Shown: positions 1 to 13,300 of the stretch, one piece after another
Layout: each line of letters begins with the position of its first letter
Position numbering within the stretch: position 1 is the first letter of the stretch
Assembly: GCF_051014685.1 (NCBI RefSeq)
Contig: NC_135051.1
Location: forward strand, 12,481,557 to 12,545,556
Origin: Ptiloglossa arizonensis
Taxonomy: Eukaryota > Arthropoda > Insecta > Hymenoptera > Colletidae
Direction of reading: 5' to 3'
DNA: 64,000 bases
Translations under genes and position numbers: made by a program
The notes under the pieces: generated by a model
What the model was told of the DNA's origin: nothing
The model's database searches: none
Seen by the model: the letters and a program-made list of their open reading frames with translations, nothing else

Positions 1-2749
1 GTTAAGAAACAAATAACAAAAGTTCAGGTAAACATACCATTTGGATGATCTTATTTCCAAAGTATAATGTTTGAAATGAGAAATGAAATGAAAATGGCTC
101 GTACAACATTAGGGAGTAGTAAACCATAATGATCAGCAATATCGAACATGAAATGTATAGTGTTAATTATAACCCATTTGCTAAAAGTATTTGCAATTGT
201 TTGTTATAAACATTTTTCTATGAACTTCCTTGTTATTTGCGGAACTGAATCTAACATTTCCTGAATGAACATTTAAGTGCGTAATTTGCAAGAAACAGGA
301 TTATTTGAAGATGTAAGAAGGTACCGTCAGAGTCATTATCAGAGAGATAAATTATTAAAAACTATAACAACATGGTTATCTGTCGCGTTAATAAGAAACA
401 CTAACGAACAAGAGAAGAATATTCATCAATGTATTTTTGGCACCCATTAATAGACGTAAACATTGACAAAGTATTCTAATTATATAATCGTATCTCCAAA
501 CGTTAACAAAAATTTCACATTGCCCGAAACACATAGGAAATCTATTTCTTTCGAAAGTTATAGGGTATTTAAATAAAGCCGAAGAAGCCTATATTTGTTC
601 AGTCGCATTTTTCTTTTCAGTTACCCACTGAAATTGCATAAGGTAATTTTATCCATTGCTTCTATACGTGTCGAACTTTTTTCCTGTGAAGTTTGACTCC
701 ATGAAAACCTCACCTCTCGGAATATTTCAATGACCCCATTAACTTCGTCGCTTGATGCGGTCCCAAAGGGAGAACGTCCCAAACGCCTTGAGAACGTGTC
801 GTTACGACGAAGGCTCATAGAATACACGAGCGTATATTAGATTTACATGTAGATAGTGTTCAAGCAGCCGGCTACATCGGCGAACGAGAGGAAGTGTGTC
901 GGTCGACGTGCGCCAAACACTTTGCACAAGGAATAGGAGGCCTTGGGGCGCGAATTGAAAATCAGAATCCGAACGCAAGGTAAGATGGAATAAATTAGGA
1001 AACGCGGAGACGAGTCCGTGACGACGACTTCGCCTTGGTAAAGGACACTTGTGCATTTCCTTACAGCTGATACTTTTAGCGATTTCCTGCCAATGCAACG
1101 CCTTAATGAAAACTCAATTTGTGCGAAAAGATTATCTATAACGATGACGTAATATTTTCAAATGTTTCGAAAGCGATTCGTGCTCTTGGCTACATGAAAC
1201 TTATTTCATTCAAATATCGTTTGAGAAATATTAATAGAAACTTCGAGACTGAAAAGCTTTTAGTCATTAAAGGCTTTTCCACACCCAATCGCATCTTACG
1301 GGTTTTAAAGTCCCTCCGAAGGAGTAAATAAAGCATCCTCTTATAGATATCGACAACGATCTCGATAAAAGCAACGCGGTAGATACGATCATGGTTACAA
1401 TCTCTAGGAAATTGTGGATACTGTATCCGTAAAGATACTAATGACGACTATTGCAATGGCACAACTAACATTTCTCTTCGCTGGATTCGGCACGACGAAT
1501 TTCGTATTCAGTGTAGCTTTCATCCTGATGGAGTTAAACTAAGTGCAGTTTGCGCTCACTGGTAGTCATAACGCTGAGGTGTATCAGAGTGATTGGAATA
1601 CGTGTCACATCCGCTCCACTTAGATGATACGCTTGCATGTTTATTCTTCTCTTTCTTTACTCACAGAATGTGGACTAGTAGAAGTCAATGGCTAAATATC
1701 TCCTTGGACTGCTGACCCGAAGGACTTATAATTAAATATCTTCTTTGACTGGCGGTGTACAACTTTGCATAAGAATAGAAGATATTTGTTTACCATCAAT
1801 TATAATCGTAACTGTGCATCGCAAGATTAAAAATTTCTATTCACAATGTATTCTAAAAACAGAATTATTTACAAATACGTACAGTAAACGCACTTAATAT
1901 AAATCACGGTAAGATCTCAACAGTCGAGTAACAAATATATATCTGCAACAACGTAAATTACTTTCTTACGTACAAAAGGCACGTATATCAACGTTTGAGT
2001 TTCGATCAGAACTCTGCTGTTAGAAAGAAACATTTTTGTGTTTCAAGGAGCTCAAAATACCATGAAAAGGCCAAATAATTGAATTGTTCAGCGAAGGTAA
2101 GTTTAAAATTCTTTTTACACGATTTACCGCTACGTATGTCTATTTTTTATTGTTAAATTAATTTTCTTCTGAGTGTAATTATTAAATATTTCTCTGTCGA
2201 AGCATGTATGTACACAATGCATGTTCATATTAATATACACATACATGTTTCATATTAACATCATATATTTAGTATTATATTCAAAACGTTAAAACTTTTA
2301 CATGTATAATTATTAATATACGAGTATCTATCAATTTTATTATGTCTATTTATTTTCTATATCTGGCATACCGTGGATTCGGTAACGAATATTTTTGGAG
2401 GAAAATGATGTTTTCTTTCGGTACGAGGGTAAAGTTAATTAAAGGAGGGCCAGTTTCAACAACTGGTCCAGAAATGACTCGCCAGGGTAGCGTTTTACCA
2501 CGTAATTTTCCGCGAGTCGAGAGGTATAATGGTGCATCGAAAATACCATTCGCTATCGACTGGCACCTCGCGAACTTCTGGACTGCAGAATAATACAAGG
2601 GTTTTTCCAGTGCAAATGAATCTGACTGGTTCGTCTCTTTACGAAAAACAAAACAGTGTTGAATACTGCAATTGAATTTTAAAATACATGTAAAAACTTT
2701 AAAACAACTAATATCTTTGTAATATTTCGTAACTTAAAAATCCAATGTG
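1..2749. other. AT-rich non-coding stretch with one GC-richer island
   Basis: No coding region can be supported here. Open frames are short and of chance composition. A more GC- and CpG-rich island lies at about 811-1070 and could be regulatory. A good pyrimidine tract and AG precede position 619, and a GTAAGT stands at 2096-2101, but no open exon can be built around either. Confidence 0.6.
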
Positions 2750-2872
2750 TGGCGGTACCTCCCATAGTTGTCACCAGAGGGCAATCGACCGCTGATCGTT
2801 TCTCGCAAGTTTTCGTCTCCAATCGTTATACATACGATCAATCTTTATCAATGTACCAATGTCCTAGCATAT
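2750..2872. repeat. Dispersed repeat, copy A (partner at 44295)
   Basis: This segment matches 44295-44420 in the same orientation. Over the first 62 bases (TGGCGGTAC ... CGCAAGTT) about 50 positions are identical without a gap. A weaker match continues to a second block (AATGTCCTAGCATA here, AATGTCCCAGCGTATA in the partner). No terminal inverted repeat or target duplication was found, so the class is unknown. The conserved core contains CACCAGAGGG, close to the core of the CTCF motif. The match is seen directly; a mobile origin is inferred. Confidence 0.65.
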
Positions 2873-5800
2873 TTGCAATTTCTCCGATTTGCATCATTCA
2901 CATTGTAACGACCCTGTACATTATCGTTTTCTTCGAATAAAGTTACTTGATCGTGCCAATAAAAAACAAATAGAAATACTCGTGAAATAATGTTTTAACG
3001 TACTTACGAAATTATTGAAACATTTTCATTTGAACGAATTTAGGTAACTATAAACAGATAGGTACGTAAAATTCGGATAACTACATCTATATGTGCAGCA
3101 AGCATACAATTGCAGTGTTTACAGTAACGGAAGTTTACAAATAATGTTTACGTTTTCGGTTGACTAACTCTCGTAAATCAGCACAAAGCATCTAATTAGC
3201 ACAAAAATCAACAATATGTACAATGTAATCAAGATGAGATGCAAATGTGTCTATAAATTTGGACGCTGCCTATTGATTGTTTTTACTATGGTGTACTTTC
3301 GTGCAAAATGTTCGATGTAATTGATCATTAATATTTCTTCCGTTGTTTCGAGCAGGAAATTTAATCCGGTAGTAAGAGAATCAATTAGATCATCAGTTGC
3401 TCCAACTATTCAGAACTTAATATTCAACTGCGCCAAGTGACGCAACTTTAACGGTTATGGCGATACGAAAATCTGCATCCGAACGTCTCTATAGTTTTGT
3501 TCGCACATGGTTGCAATCTAAAATTTTGGGATACAATTAGATATTCTCATCAGTGGGTAATGCGCATTTATGTAGGAAATACCATCTGCTCGGGAAACAA
3601 GACTGCAATTTCTGCCAAGTTAAGATCCACCTTGGAATTTTAGTTGTATAGACATGCGCTGCTCTAAAGGTCGTTACGTACACGGTATACATTCCAAGGC
3701 GTATTCTTCGTAAGATTTTAGCGAGACTCCAACATTCCGTGAACTTCGGTAAATGCGTACTTATCATTATCAACAGTTTATCGAGCTAATCGTATGTCTG
3801 ATTTCTCTGTTTTAGATTCACGAAACGTGAGCACTGGCTTTGTATTTAGCAACAACTGTAATGAAATTCAACTTTGGTCATCTGTTACAACCAACAATTA
3901 TCAACACCGTAAACAATAACCAAGAACATTTTACGTTCAATTTGAACCGTGTATACTTATTTAAATTATGTTTAATCATGTTTTTAAGCTAGAATACGTT
4001 GTGAGCACATTTATCAAGGTCTTATTCCGTATCTACTAAGTTCTTGTTCACAACCTATTAGCCAAAGCCTGCGACACGCTGATATTAACACCAATACTGC
4101 TATACGGAACACACACTTACGGACGAAACTTAAGAAACTTTAAATATACACGAAGTATTACAAACAGTTGAATGTAAATGAAAATATTAAGAAATTTATG
4201 TCTCACCTGATAAAAGTGTATGTTATATTGTTGAAAGAATGCATTGTAATTATTGCAACATTGTTTTATTCCGTATGTCATCTGCTAGTAGTGATAATAC
4301 TTATATGGGAATAAATATTGAAAAATTACAGTATCTTCGAATAATCATTAAATGCAACGATTGGGTACAACATTTTTAACATTTTGAGAGTAAAATAATG
4401 TAATGGAGATATAATGTTTGAGAAAATAAACATTCGTGAACTGGATTTAAATTAGTCGTAACATCGCATCGGTCTTTAATATTTAAAAAAATATATGACG
4501 CATTAGAGGAATAAGTTTTAGTAAATTTAACATATCCTTCTTTTTAGTCACCGAAACAGGACGTATGGACGAGTATAAATTTTCCCGTAGTATATTTTTC
4601 AACTGTAATGGTCTACCATACTGAGCACGCTGAATTTTTAATGTGTCAAACTTATCATCCAGAGGAATTGTAGTTTTATAAAAAATATCAAACTGTTTTC
4701 CCTGTTAATGGCGGTGATTAATAATAGGTGAACCAATTTATGGTTTATGTTAGTGGATTTTTATCACGCTTCGTTATTGATCGTTCTGTTTAATTGAAAA
4801 GAATTTATTTCTTTTCATTTTACAAATTATAACTTATTGAAATGTCGTGTATATTTTATCAGTTTGCTGGAGAAGAAATGTATGACGAATAAGTTTACTA
4901 AAAATGGTTTATTATAGAGAAACAAATTTTGTAATGGGCAAATTACAAAACTTCGTCAATTCAAAGGTAGATGGAAATATTCTCACTTTAATAATAATGA
5001 TTAATCCTTTCTAAATCTTTTAAAACTAGCAAAGTTTTTGTTTTGCTTTCTTCTTTCGTATTAATGCTACAACTGGAAGAGTATTTTCCTTCATCAATAG
5101 CATTTGCAACTTGAAGTAAAAACGTTGAAAGCAATATTAACGATATAGTTAAATTTTCATGCAGTGAAACACAGTCACTTTAACAAAACAGAAATGGACA
5201 ATATTTTTATCTAAATAGACATTCCGAATGACGAATGAAAGCAGCATAAACTTGTTATGTACTACTCTTTGAATGAAAATTAGAATTTGAATTACAGAAT
5301 GAAATATTTCACAATGAGTAAATAAAAATTTAACTATCCAATCGAATAGAAATTGCAAATAAAATCGCAGTAAATTGTATTTATTCGTCGCCTTTCATCG
5401 AAGTAAAATTTTACCCATTTTTCCTAATAGTTTTTCTTGCGTTTGTGAAAACTTGAACGTTCACTCTCTCTTCTTCTAGTCTCGGAGGTTGGGAGTCGAG
5501 TGAAATTCCTCGCACCCTGAACATATTGGATGAAGAGCCTACCCATTAAAACATCCATCAGTGCTTCCATCACCCCTTTCTCACTATACAATTTGTGTGT
5601 AAAGTGAACGCATAAGGTAGTTTAGCGTTGTATAATTGGGAAAACGCCCAAAATTGTCATTGGTATTCCTTCCAGCCTTCATATATACATTTAGTCCTCT
5701 TAGAATGCTCAGAGAGAGAATTGGGATTTCGATATGCTATTGACTTTTAATTATTAAAATCTTCTCGTTCTTTAAAACATCCAGATATAGTATACAATTG

Positions 5801-6399
5801 TTGGATTTGTATTCTCGTACCTAACAATAAGGACTTTCACGTAGTTGTAGATGACGGAGTGGTATACGTCTTTATTATTAACTCTTACAGTTTAACATGC
5901 TTTTGTTCAGTGGGTCTATAATAACAGTACGAATCTTCTTATCTTTTGAATCTTGTATACAGAACAACTTTATCTCTCGTACAATATACACGAATATTGA
6001 ACATTCCTGAATACTAAGGATTTAAACTGTCAAGATTTTAAACAGTCTGTAATTTGTATCTTTATATTGTATTTGCAAGTAAGATTTTGTTATTTGCTAA
6101 ATAATCCTACGAACTTTGTAGAGATTAACAATCAAAATACCATGTTCTTCTATACAGAGTTTACCGCTAAAATTGTACCCTTTGTTTCGATACTTGTTAA
6201 CCTCGACCTATATTATCATATATTAAAGGAACACGATGTTATCCATCATCCATTGTATTGTCTGGGTTAGGTCTATTATTACACTATTATTACACCTCGA
6301 ATGTTCAATGTTTTACGCTGCCAAATTTTCCCCAATTCGTTTCGGTGCTTCAATTTAATTTCGATACACTAAAAGACTTCCGCCATTTTTTATATTACT
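2873..6399. other. AT-rich non-coding DNA
   Basis: I see nothing that supports a gene. Frames are short, in all six directions, and rich in Phe, Ile, Tyr and Asn as expected of AT-rich DNA. No repeat with a partner elsewhere in the window was noticed. Confidence 0.6.
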
Positions 6400-6860
6400 C
6401 CGACTAGGAGTTGCTCGGTAAGGTCAACGATTACCTTGTTAAAAATCAATTTCGGGTCAGCTAGTGACACAAATTACCTAACGGTTAGCAAGGAGAGCCG
6501 AAATCCGACAGACGAACGGGTATGCGGCGAATCGTAAAACGTTTAATAAAATTTAAATGGCGGTAAAACGAGGCGGCCACCGTTTTGACGCGCCCGACGC
6601 CTCGCCCTCTCAGCGAACGCTCCGCTGGATTTGATTTCATATTGTTTGCCGTTTAATTATATTATATACACGTTCCATTCCGGTTTCACGCGGCTGTTAA
6701 TGGTTATGGGCAACAGACGCGGTCAATTATATTCCTCGTGACGTAACTAAAAACGCGATGTTGCCTGCGCAAAGAGCATCCACCGAAAAGTGACGCCTGG
6801 AAAGCGTCGGATCCGGTTTTATAAACATCCTTCAAAATTTATAACGACACCCTCAATTGA
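6400..6860. promoter_or_regulatory. Candidate regulatory island
   Basis: This is a clearly more GC- and CpG-rich patch inside AT-rich flanks with no open frame of note. It holds a CRE-like TGACGTAA at 6739-6746, several TAATTA-type homeodomain cores around 6650, and CG-rich stretches near 6570-6620. That pattern is typical of conserved non-coding DNA in insects. Conservation cannot be tested here, so this is an inference from composition and motifs. Confidence 0.3.
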
Positions 6861-9800
6861 GTTAAACGATAACCAGACCAATGTCAGAATTCAGGCAAAT
6901 CGATCATTTTGTTTTATTCACTTTTAAGAAATGATTCATTTTCAAGCAATTGACGATATTGTTGCTTTTATGATAAATGTGCGATGCATTTGACCAGATC
7001 GAAATAAATAGGAAAACCTGTGATTTATAAGACACTTTATTGGTTCCTTTTTCACAGTTGTTTTGCAATTTTACGACAGATAGTTGGAACGGTAAATTGT
7101 TACATGTTTTTAAGTTCGCTTTTTTATCTTCTTTAAGGAAATAGAGAAACATATAGGATTCCTTTTAGAATGATATAAATGACTTTGAAGAAGGTAGGTG
7201 TATCGTTTAATCGTTTAAATAAATAACGTCATAGGGTAACTACATTTAATTCCTCTTAAAAAACTCCAAATAGCCCTTAATTGAAGGGCAGTGCAATTGA
7301 TACTTTTGTACGGAATTAGCCTTGGATCGAAAACGAATTATTTGTGTTGCATATATTATACAACAAGGAAGTATACGACTTTTGATACTGCTGTTTCTGA
7401 CAAATTTCAATGACTGTATTTATTAATAATACTACTAATTGTTAATGGACTTTATCTAAAATATACTGAATTTAATCTAGAAAATATATGCCACGAGAAA
7501 ATGTACTGCATTTAATCCAGAAATTTTGTAAGAATAATTTTTACTTAATAATGAGTTAGTGGCTTCTTGTTTGAATAGAATATTTTACTGTCTTTCTTTT
7601 CTTAACTTTCTTTTGTTTTCTCTTCTTTTATGTTCCTTATGATTTGTGTATTGTGACGGTACTTCTAAGAATTCTTATACTTTATGGCATGTTCTTTAAA
7701 TTTATGCTTTTGTAATTACAACTTTACAATATTTTTGGGTGCAGATAAAACTTACGAGGAGCTTTCATACAATTAAGTCAATTAGAAGCAACTTGTTAAA
7801 CACAGCTAAGGAATAAGAAACCTTGATTTACATTAGCGATATAAGTGCGACAAGGTCGAAAGGTAGTTATATCGAAAGGTTATTTAACATTTTCAAATCA
7901 GATTAAAGTGGAAACTCTGATAATAACCATTGAAAAATTTTGAAAAATATTATATTTCGAGAAATTGTAATCGCATCATAATTACTCCTTTACTAGATTT
8001 TTGAACAAAAGTTAAATTTAAACAATTTGTAACAACATTTTTTAATTACTAAAAGTCGTTTCTCTCTCATTATTTAAAAGAACGTACCAAAAATTTGAAA
8101 AATTTACCTTTTCGTGAAAATTTACTCTTTGGTTATCTTTCGCAATAGAGCTCGCTGAAAAATGATATCGTATTAATTATATGAAATTATAAGCTATTTC
8201 GTTCTCTTTTCGCATATTGTGATTCGTGTTGTTGGTTATTCGTAATGGAATTTTTGAAGAGACGATCGTCACTGGCACAGCAAAATTCGAGAATCGCGCA
8301 TAAAAGGAATTGACAATTAGATGTTTCGAAATACATCACAGATATTCGCAGTTATGTAGGCGTGAAAAGCATTAATTATGAATACCGTTGGTTACCACTG
8401 ACGATACGACTCGCAGGAAAATATTGTTCTTTTTGCAAATTTGGACTTTCAAGAGAGACTAATCTCATCAAAGTGTGCATTTATGGAAAGATTCTTTATA
8501 CCACTCTTCATGTACCAATCCTATTGTACAAATCAATTATGATCTCTCCGAGTTCGTGTCAATTCATTTTCTTTCAGAGAATAATAAAACTTCAGCTTGT
8601 CTGCTAATTCTATACCAACAATGTTATACATACCGTTCCCATAGTAAATGTGTCATCATTTATGCGAAACTCTAATATTTAAATTTATGGTTTACAATCT
8701 ACTTAGTTTAAAATTTGTCTACCAGTAATCGAGATTCACATTCACAATACACAATACACATTCACTGAGTCACATGTTTTTTTATCCCTTTGCATATTTA
8801 TTTTGGTGGTTTCGGGAAGGCATACAACTTTTCTTATGACGAACAGTATATGAAGAGAAAATTATAAGGGAAATATAGAAAAGAGAAAAATATTAATTAA
8901 AAAAATCAAAGAATGTAAAACCAAAAAACATAATTTTACGATTACACGCTACTGGACTCATATTGTATTTTACTGTTTTTAAAATTAAGTTACTTGTTTT
9001 ATTGATTTCAATAGTACCAGTAAACAGAGAACAATTGAACGAATAGAAAGCATAATTTTCATAATTAAAATCAAAAATTCTTCTCTGCTTTTCAGTAGGT
9101 CCATATTAGCTGAACGAATTACAAAATCGTCGAAATTTTAATGCAGTCACGGAACGAGTATTGCACAATGTAAAAATTCGACAATGCAAATAATAGTCAC
9201 AACTCGTACTAACCCTTCTGCAATCAAAGAGTACAAGCATTCGCATTATTTATTGAGAACTATAGTTTACAGGTGAATGTTTGAAAACAATTAACCAAGG
9301 TGATCCTGTAGATTTCCCTTGGAATTGCAATCCACTTCGAGATGCATAAGCTTCGTTGTTAATCACGCTAAAATATTGATCATAGCGTTGAAATTTACTC
9401 TGTATAGTTAAGACGTGTATGTTTAATCCGCCTACCTGTCAGGATAGTTTTACATTTGTTGTGTAAAATTAATATCGAACGCTAGACAGATAAAGGCAGT
9501 AAAAAACTTAAGGGTTGTTGTTAGAAATTGGAAATTAATAAATATAAATTCCTTGATACTAAACTTTTGCTAATTGCTTATGTTCATACAAAACAAAGAA
9601 ATGCTTCCTTCTGATATTAATATTATTTTAAATTGACACAAACAATTTTGTATACCTTTCATAGCGATCAAGTAGCTTCAATATTTAAAGTTGGTAAAAT
9701 TTAGAAATTCTACTAGTAAAAAAACTCGTCAAACAATGTTTTAACGAATTCTTCATTTCAAAACACTGTCGTAACGAATGATCCACATACTCAAATAAAT

Positions 9801-10379
9801 AAAAGTTTATGTACAATACGACAGAGGATAAGGAGAACGTAATCAAATTTATTATCTTAGTTCTTTCTATTTAAAATACTATTTTGTGTTTGCACGATTG
9901 CAACAGAATAAATATATATCCTCTCCTGAACTAAATAGTCATTTTTTAATAATAATAATAATTTCGACCCTATGTTTAGAATCCTTCTTGGTATATATGA
10001 ATTTGAAATATTTAGGCCAACATCTAAATGATTTGAATTTGGATGTTCAATTTTACGCAAATAATTGCAGTACGAAAGGAGTCTTTGGAGTGCCATATAG
10101 AACGAATGTTTATATAAACTTGATTAATATTATGCGGTGATGCGACCTCATTGTCAATTTATCTGGTACAGCTTGTAGGAATTAGTATATACAACATTCT
10201 AGAAACGTGTTGCTAAGATTTTTTGTTCATTGCTTTGTTGGTGATAATTCAAGAGATCAATAAATTAATCTGTTCATGGATGACTCAAGGAACAACGGGT
10301 TTCAATTTACTGCTGGTAAATCCAGCACCCGCTTGCATTTCACAGCCACGCTGCTCGCGGTTGGCCACCAAAGAAGAAG
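6861..10379. other. AT-rich non-coding DNA
   Basis: No gene, RNA or mobile element could be supported. The open frames at 8362-8607 and 9886-10140 have chance composition and no splice context. A short run of imperfect direct repeats (ACATTCACAATACACAATACAC) lies near 8738-8765. Confidence 0.6.
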
Positions 10380-10930
10380 ATAGGAAGTGGTAACGCGATA
10401 CCCAGCCAGAACCAAACTTAATTTTCATGCCGAACAACTTTTAATCAAGTTCGAGAAATTAGACGGAAACCTCGGCAAGCGTTACCCTCTCCCAACGAGT
10501 TTTCCTTCTCCACTTTTACCCACTTCTCTCGTTCGTGTCTTCGTTTCATACCTTTTTCTCGAGTCCTTTTTTTTCCCCCTCCGCTATCTTTGTAGTTTCT
10601 CTCACCTCCTTCGCTGTGAAACAGGGTGCCGAGGAAACTCGATAAGCGGGAAATGGGTAAGTTGGCGCGTTGGCTAACTTCATATGTCCATCCCTTGTGT
10701 GATATCGAGGAGTCAGGAAAAAAACTTTATGTACGGTTCTTTTGCTTTCGTTTCGTTCTTTCTTTTTACTTTTCTTCTTACTGTCGTCTTTCTGAGAGTT
10801 CGCTTGAAACACTTATATCTCCGCTTCAATATTTTAAATTTTCTCTCATACTTACCGAACATCGAAGTCAGTTTTCTTACGGTGATTTCTTACTTCGACG
10901 ATCATATAGGAAAGAGTGTTCTCATTAGGA
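10380..10930. other. GC-richer island with a possible 32-nt exon
   Basis: Several overlapping frames are open on both strands, which suggests composition and not coding. Within it, a long pyrimidine-rich tract (about 10545-10620) ends in CAG at 10622-10624 and is followed 32 nt later by GTAAGT at 10657. The 32 nt is open in two frames. A splice-like pair this close can arise by chance, so the exon is only a hypothesis. Confidence 0.2.
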
Positions 10931-11711
10931 AAAACTATCTACTTATAGTCACATTGACCACTAATGGCTCTGAAAGTTCAAGCTGCCATATCATTGTCAA
11001 TCTTGTGACGATTTTGTCCGATTGCATCATTGAGAAATTCAATTATGGATGTATACTTATAATTTTAGTGGTTACTTACAAGCTCAAATTATTATCGATT
11101 ACTTACCGTGCACGCTTTCACAATTTTAACTATAAATTGATCAATACTCGAAATTTTCTGATTAATTTTATCAAATATTCTTTGTATTACATTTAATTAA
11201 ATAAGCAAATAAAATAATATTGTGTTCTTTCAACTAACGGAGATATACAACCACTTAATTCGTGCTGTCATCGAATCCCGATCTTCCAAGTCATCAGACA
11301 TTACATATTACACTGTAACTTCTTCAAGTATTCGTGGTGTGTTAATCATTGGAGATACCTGTCCATTACCCTAACAATTGTATACGTTTCGTAGAAACGA
11401 AGCATTTCGAGTGCTTTTGTTTTTATCTGTTCTCGAGAACAATCGTAAGTGACCTGAATCTATATTTCTAAGGAGATTCAGGAAAATTGAATTTCTCGCG
11501 ACTTTTAAGTTCAAGTTCGTCTGCGCATGCGTGCTGCAGATTTGTGAGATCCCAGGTGGTGGATAGACCTTGGCTTTAATGCGATTCTACTAGCAATTTT
11601 ACGCTTCGAGCATTTCGAAAAGCCACGAATTAGAGAAGGAGGGGAGATTGCGGGTTTGCGAAAGAAGCGAGTGAAAAAATGGAAATCCACTCGGAGTCCT
11701 TTCGTCCTGCG

Positions 11712-11727
11712 CTCTCTCTCTCTCTCT
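11712..11727. repeat. (CT)n microsatellite
   Basis: Eight uninterrupted CT units follow a G. It lies in a GC-richer patch at about 11500-11960 where the minus strand is open for 141 codons. The serine/arginine-rich low-complexity content of that frame partly reflects this repeat, so it is not taken as a gene. Confidence 0.9.
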
Positions 11728-12000
11728 GGAGTATTGTAAACCCCTGACGAAAAAGTCCTTTGAAGTTGTCTCCAATCGGAAACCAACAAGGTTCGAATCT
11801 TCATCCCGTAATTACGAGTACATTGGGGCAGAAAATTGGCATCTACTCGCGTGAGATACACGCTATTATCGGCCATATCAAAATATCCTCCGAGGACGAA
11901 GCCAGGAATTTGCTTTTTACAGAACAGATGCACCATGAATTCCCATCGAATACCTAATTCGCGTATTCCGAGGTAACCTCTACGTCGTCTGTTTATTTAT

Positions 12001-13300
12001 TTTACAGTTACATCCACCGAAAGCTTCTCGAATTCTTCTACCTGTTATCGAACGCAAGTTAATTACCCTCTGTTTCCTAGTATAAATAAAAATTACATAC
12101 GCGGATCGCTAGGCAAACGTAACAAATCCCAAAGGCAGCCGCACTGTGTCCACGCGAGCACAATTTTACACAGATTACCGTTTACGAAAAAGCGTAACCG
12201 CCAATTATTGTCCCAGCGATCAAAATGCAAATGAACATTAATCGAGTGCAACGCAGGCCAATTTGTAGCGCATCCTTCTGTTTTTCTTGTTATCCTTTGA
12301 TTTCCCTTCTATCCGTCCCGTTCCTGCATTTCTCTTGCGTTAAAACAATTTGTTTTTACCATTTGTTCATATAACGATAAACATTAAAATCGTCACCTTT
12401 TCTGTGTTTAAACGAGATAAAAATAACGGTGTAAATCGCTTCGAAAGTCCCCTTTTCTCGAAGGAAAGTCTAGATTCGTACACCAATGTGTACGCATAGT
12501 TTTGCGCATACACGTTACATGTTTCTGTTGACAAACGAATTTAGAAATCTCCAGTTGCTCTGTACTGTTACATTGACAGATTCTTGCCTGAAATGTGAGT
12601 CGAACGTCAAGTTAGTCAAAGTAAACAATATAACGTTCATTCACTGTCATACCGCTGTTAACAATTGTGACCGACACAAAAGCTTGGGACGGAAAAATTC
12701 CCTACCACGATATACAGAACATTTAACCTACAATGTCTGTATTGTCCCAACTTCTCCTAAACTGTAAAGTTACTCTCGTTTAAAGGACGCTTCTCGACGT
12801 CGCAACTCCTTCTTGCCACTGTCTTCCGTTTGGCACATTCTTTCCATCCATCCTTATTATTCATTCTCCTGCTAAAATCTTCTTTTGTTTCATTTTTCAT
12901 CCTTTCTTTGTTTTCTTTTTCCCCCGTAGCTGCCATTCGCGGAACGTACCGAAATGTACGTATACGTGTGCACTATAGGACGAGGCTTGTACTGCAAAGC
13001 GCACATGCGGCACTGCAGCTGCCGTTGCTGGCGTACAAGCGCTGTAATTTACCGCCGGTACAATTAGTTTGCGTATATGAACCAGAGGCCGTTCGGTGTA
13101 AACTATGAATTCGTATCTGCTCGGTACACACGCCGACGTGTACGTTACCCGTGGATTGCGATTAAATGCAAATTGTCGAAGGCCCTCCCCCGAAGACCCC
13201 GTGGGACACTTCCAAGGCACCGGCGTCGACGAATCATGGCTGCCCTTGTCCGCAGAGCGGACCGAAACTCTAGAAACAGAAACGTAGCGGAGGATCTAAC
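12001..13300. promoter_or_regulatory. Candidate regulatory island pair
   Basis: Two denser blocks (12001-12300 and 12930-13300) stand out from the AT-rich surroundings. The first has a CCAAT box at 12201-12205, a SOX-like ATTATTGTCC and a POU octamer ATGCAAAT at 12225-12232, followed by a TTAATC core. The second has another octamer at 13166-13173 and several CpG-rich runs. Frames are open on both strands in the second block but none looks coding. Octamers also occur elsewhere in this AT-rich window, so the motif evidence alone is weak. Confidence 0.3.

Noticed and set aside
619..640. 22-nt segment between TTTTTCTTTTCAG and GTAATT as a micro-exon
   Set aside because: Too short, weak donor, and similar pairs occur by chance in AT-rich DNA.
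2038..2096. Exon ending at GTAAGT at 2096
   Set aside because: All three frames contain stops within the segment.
10684..11196. Longest open frame in the window (170 codons, plus strand)
   Set aside because: Phe, Leu, Ser and Ile-rich composition of AT-rich chance reading, no motif, no splice context.
11780..11800. GGTTCGAATCT, a tRNA box B-like word
   Set aside because: No box A or cloverleaf could be formed upstream.
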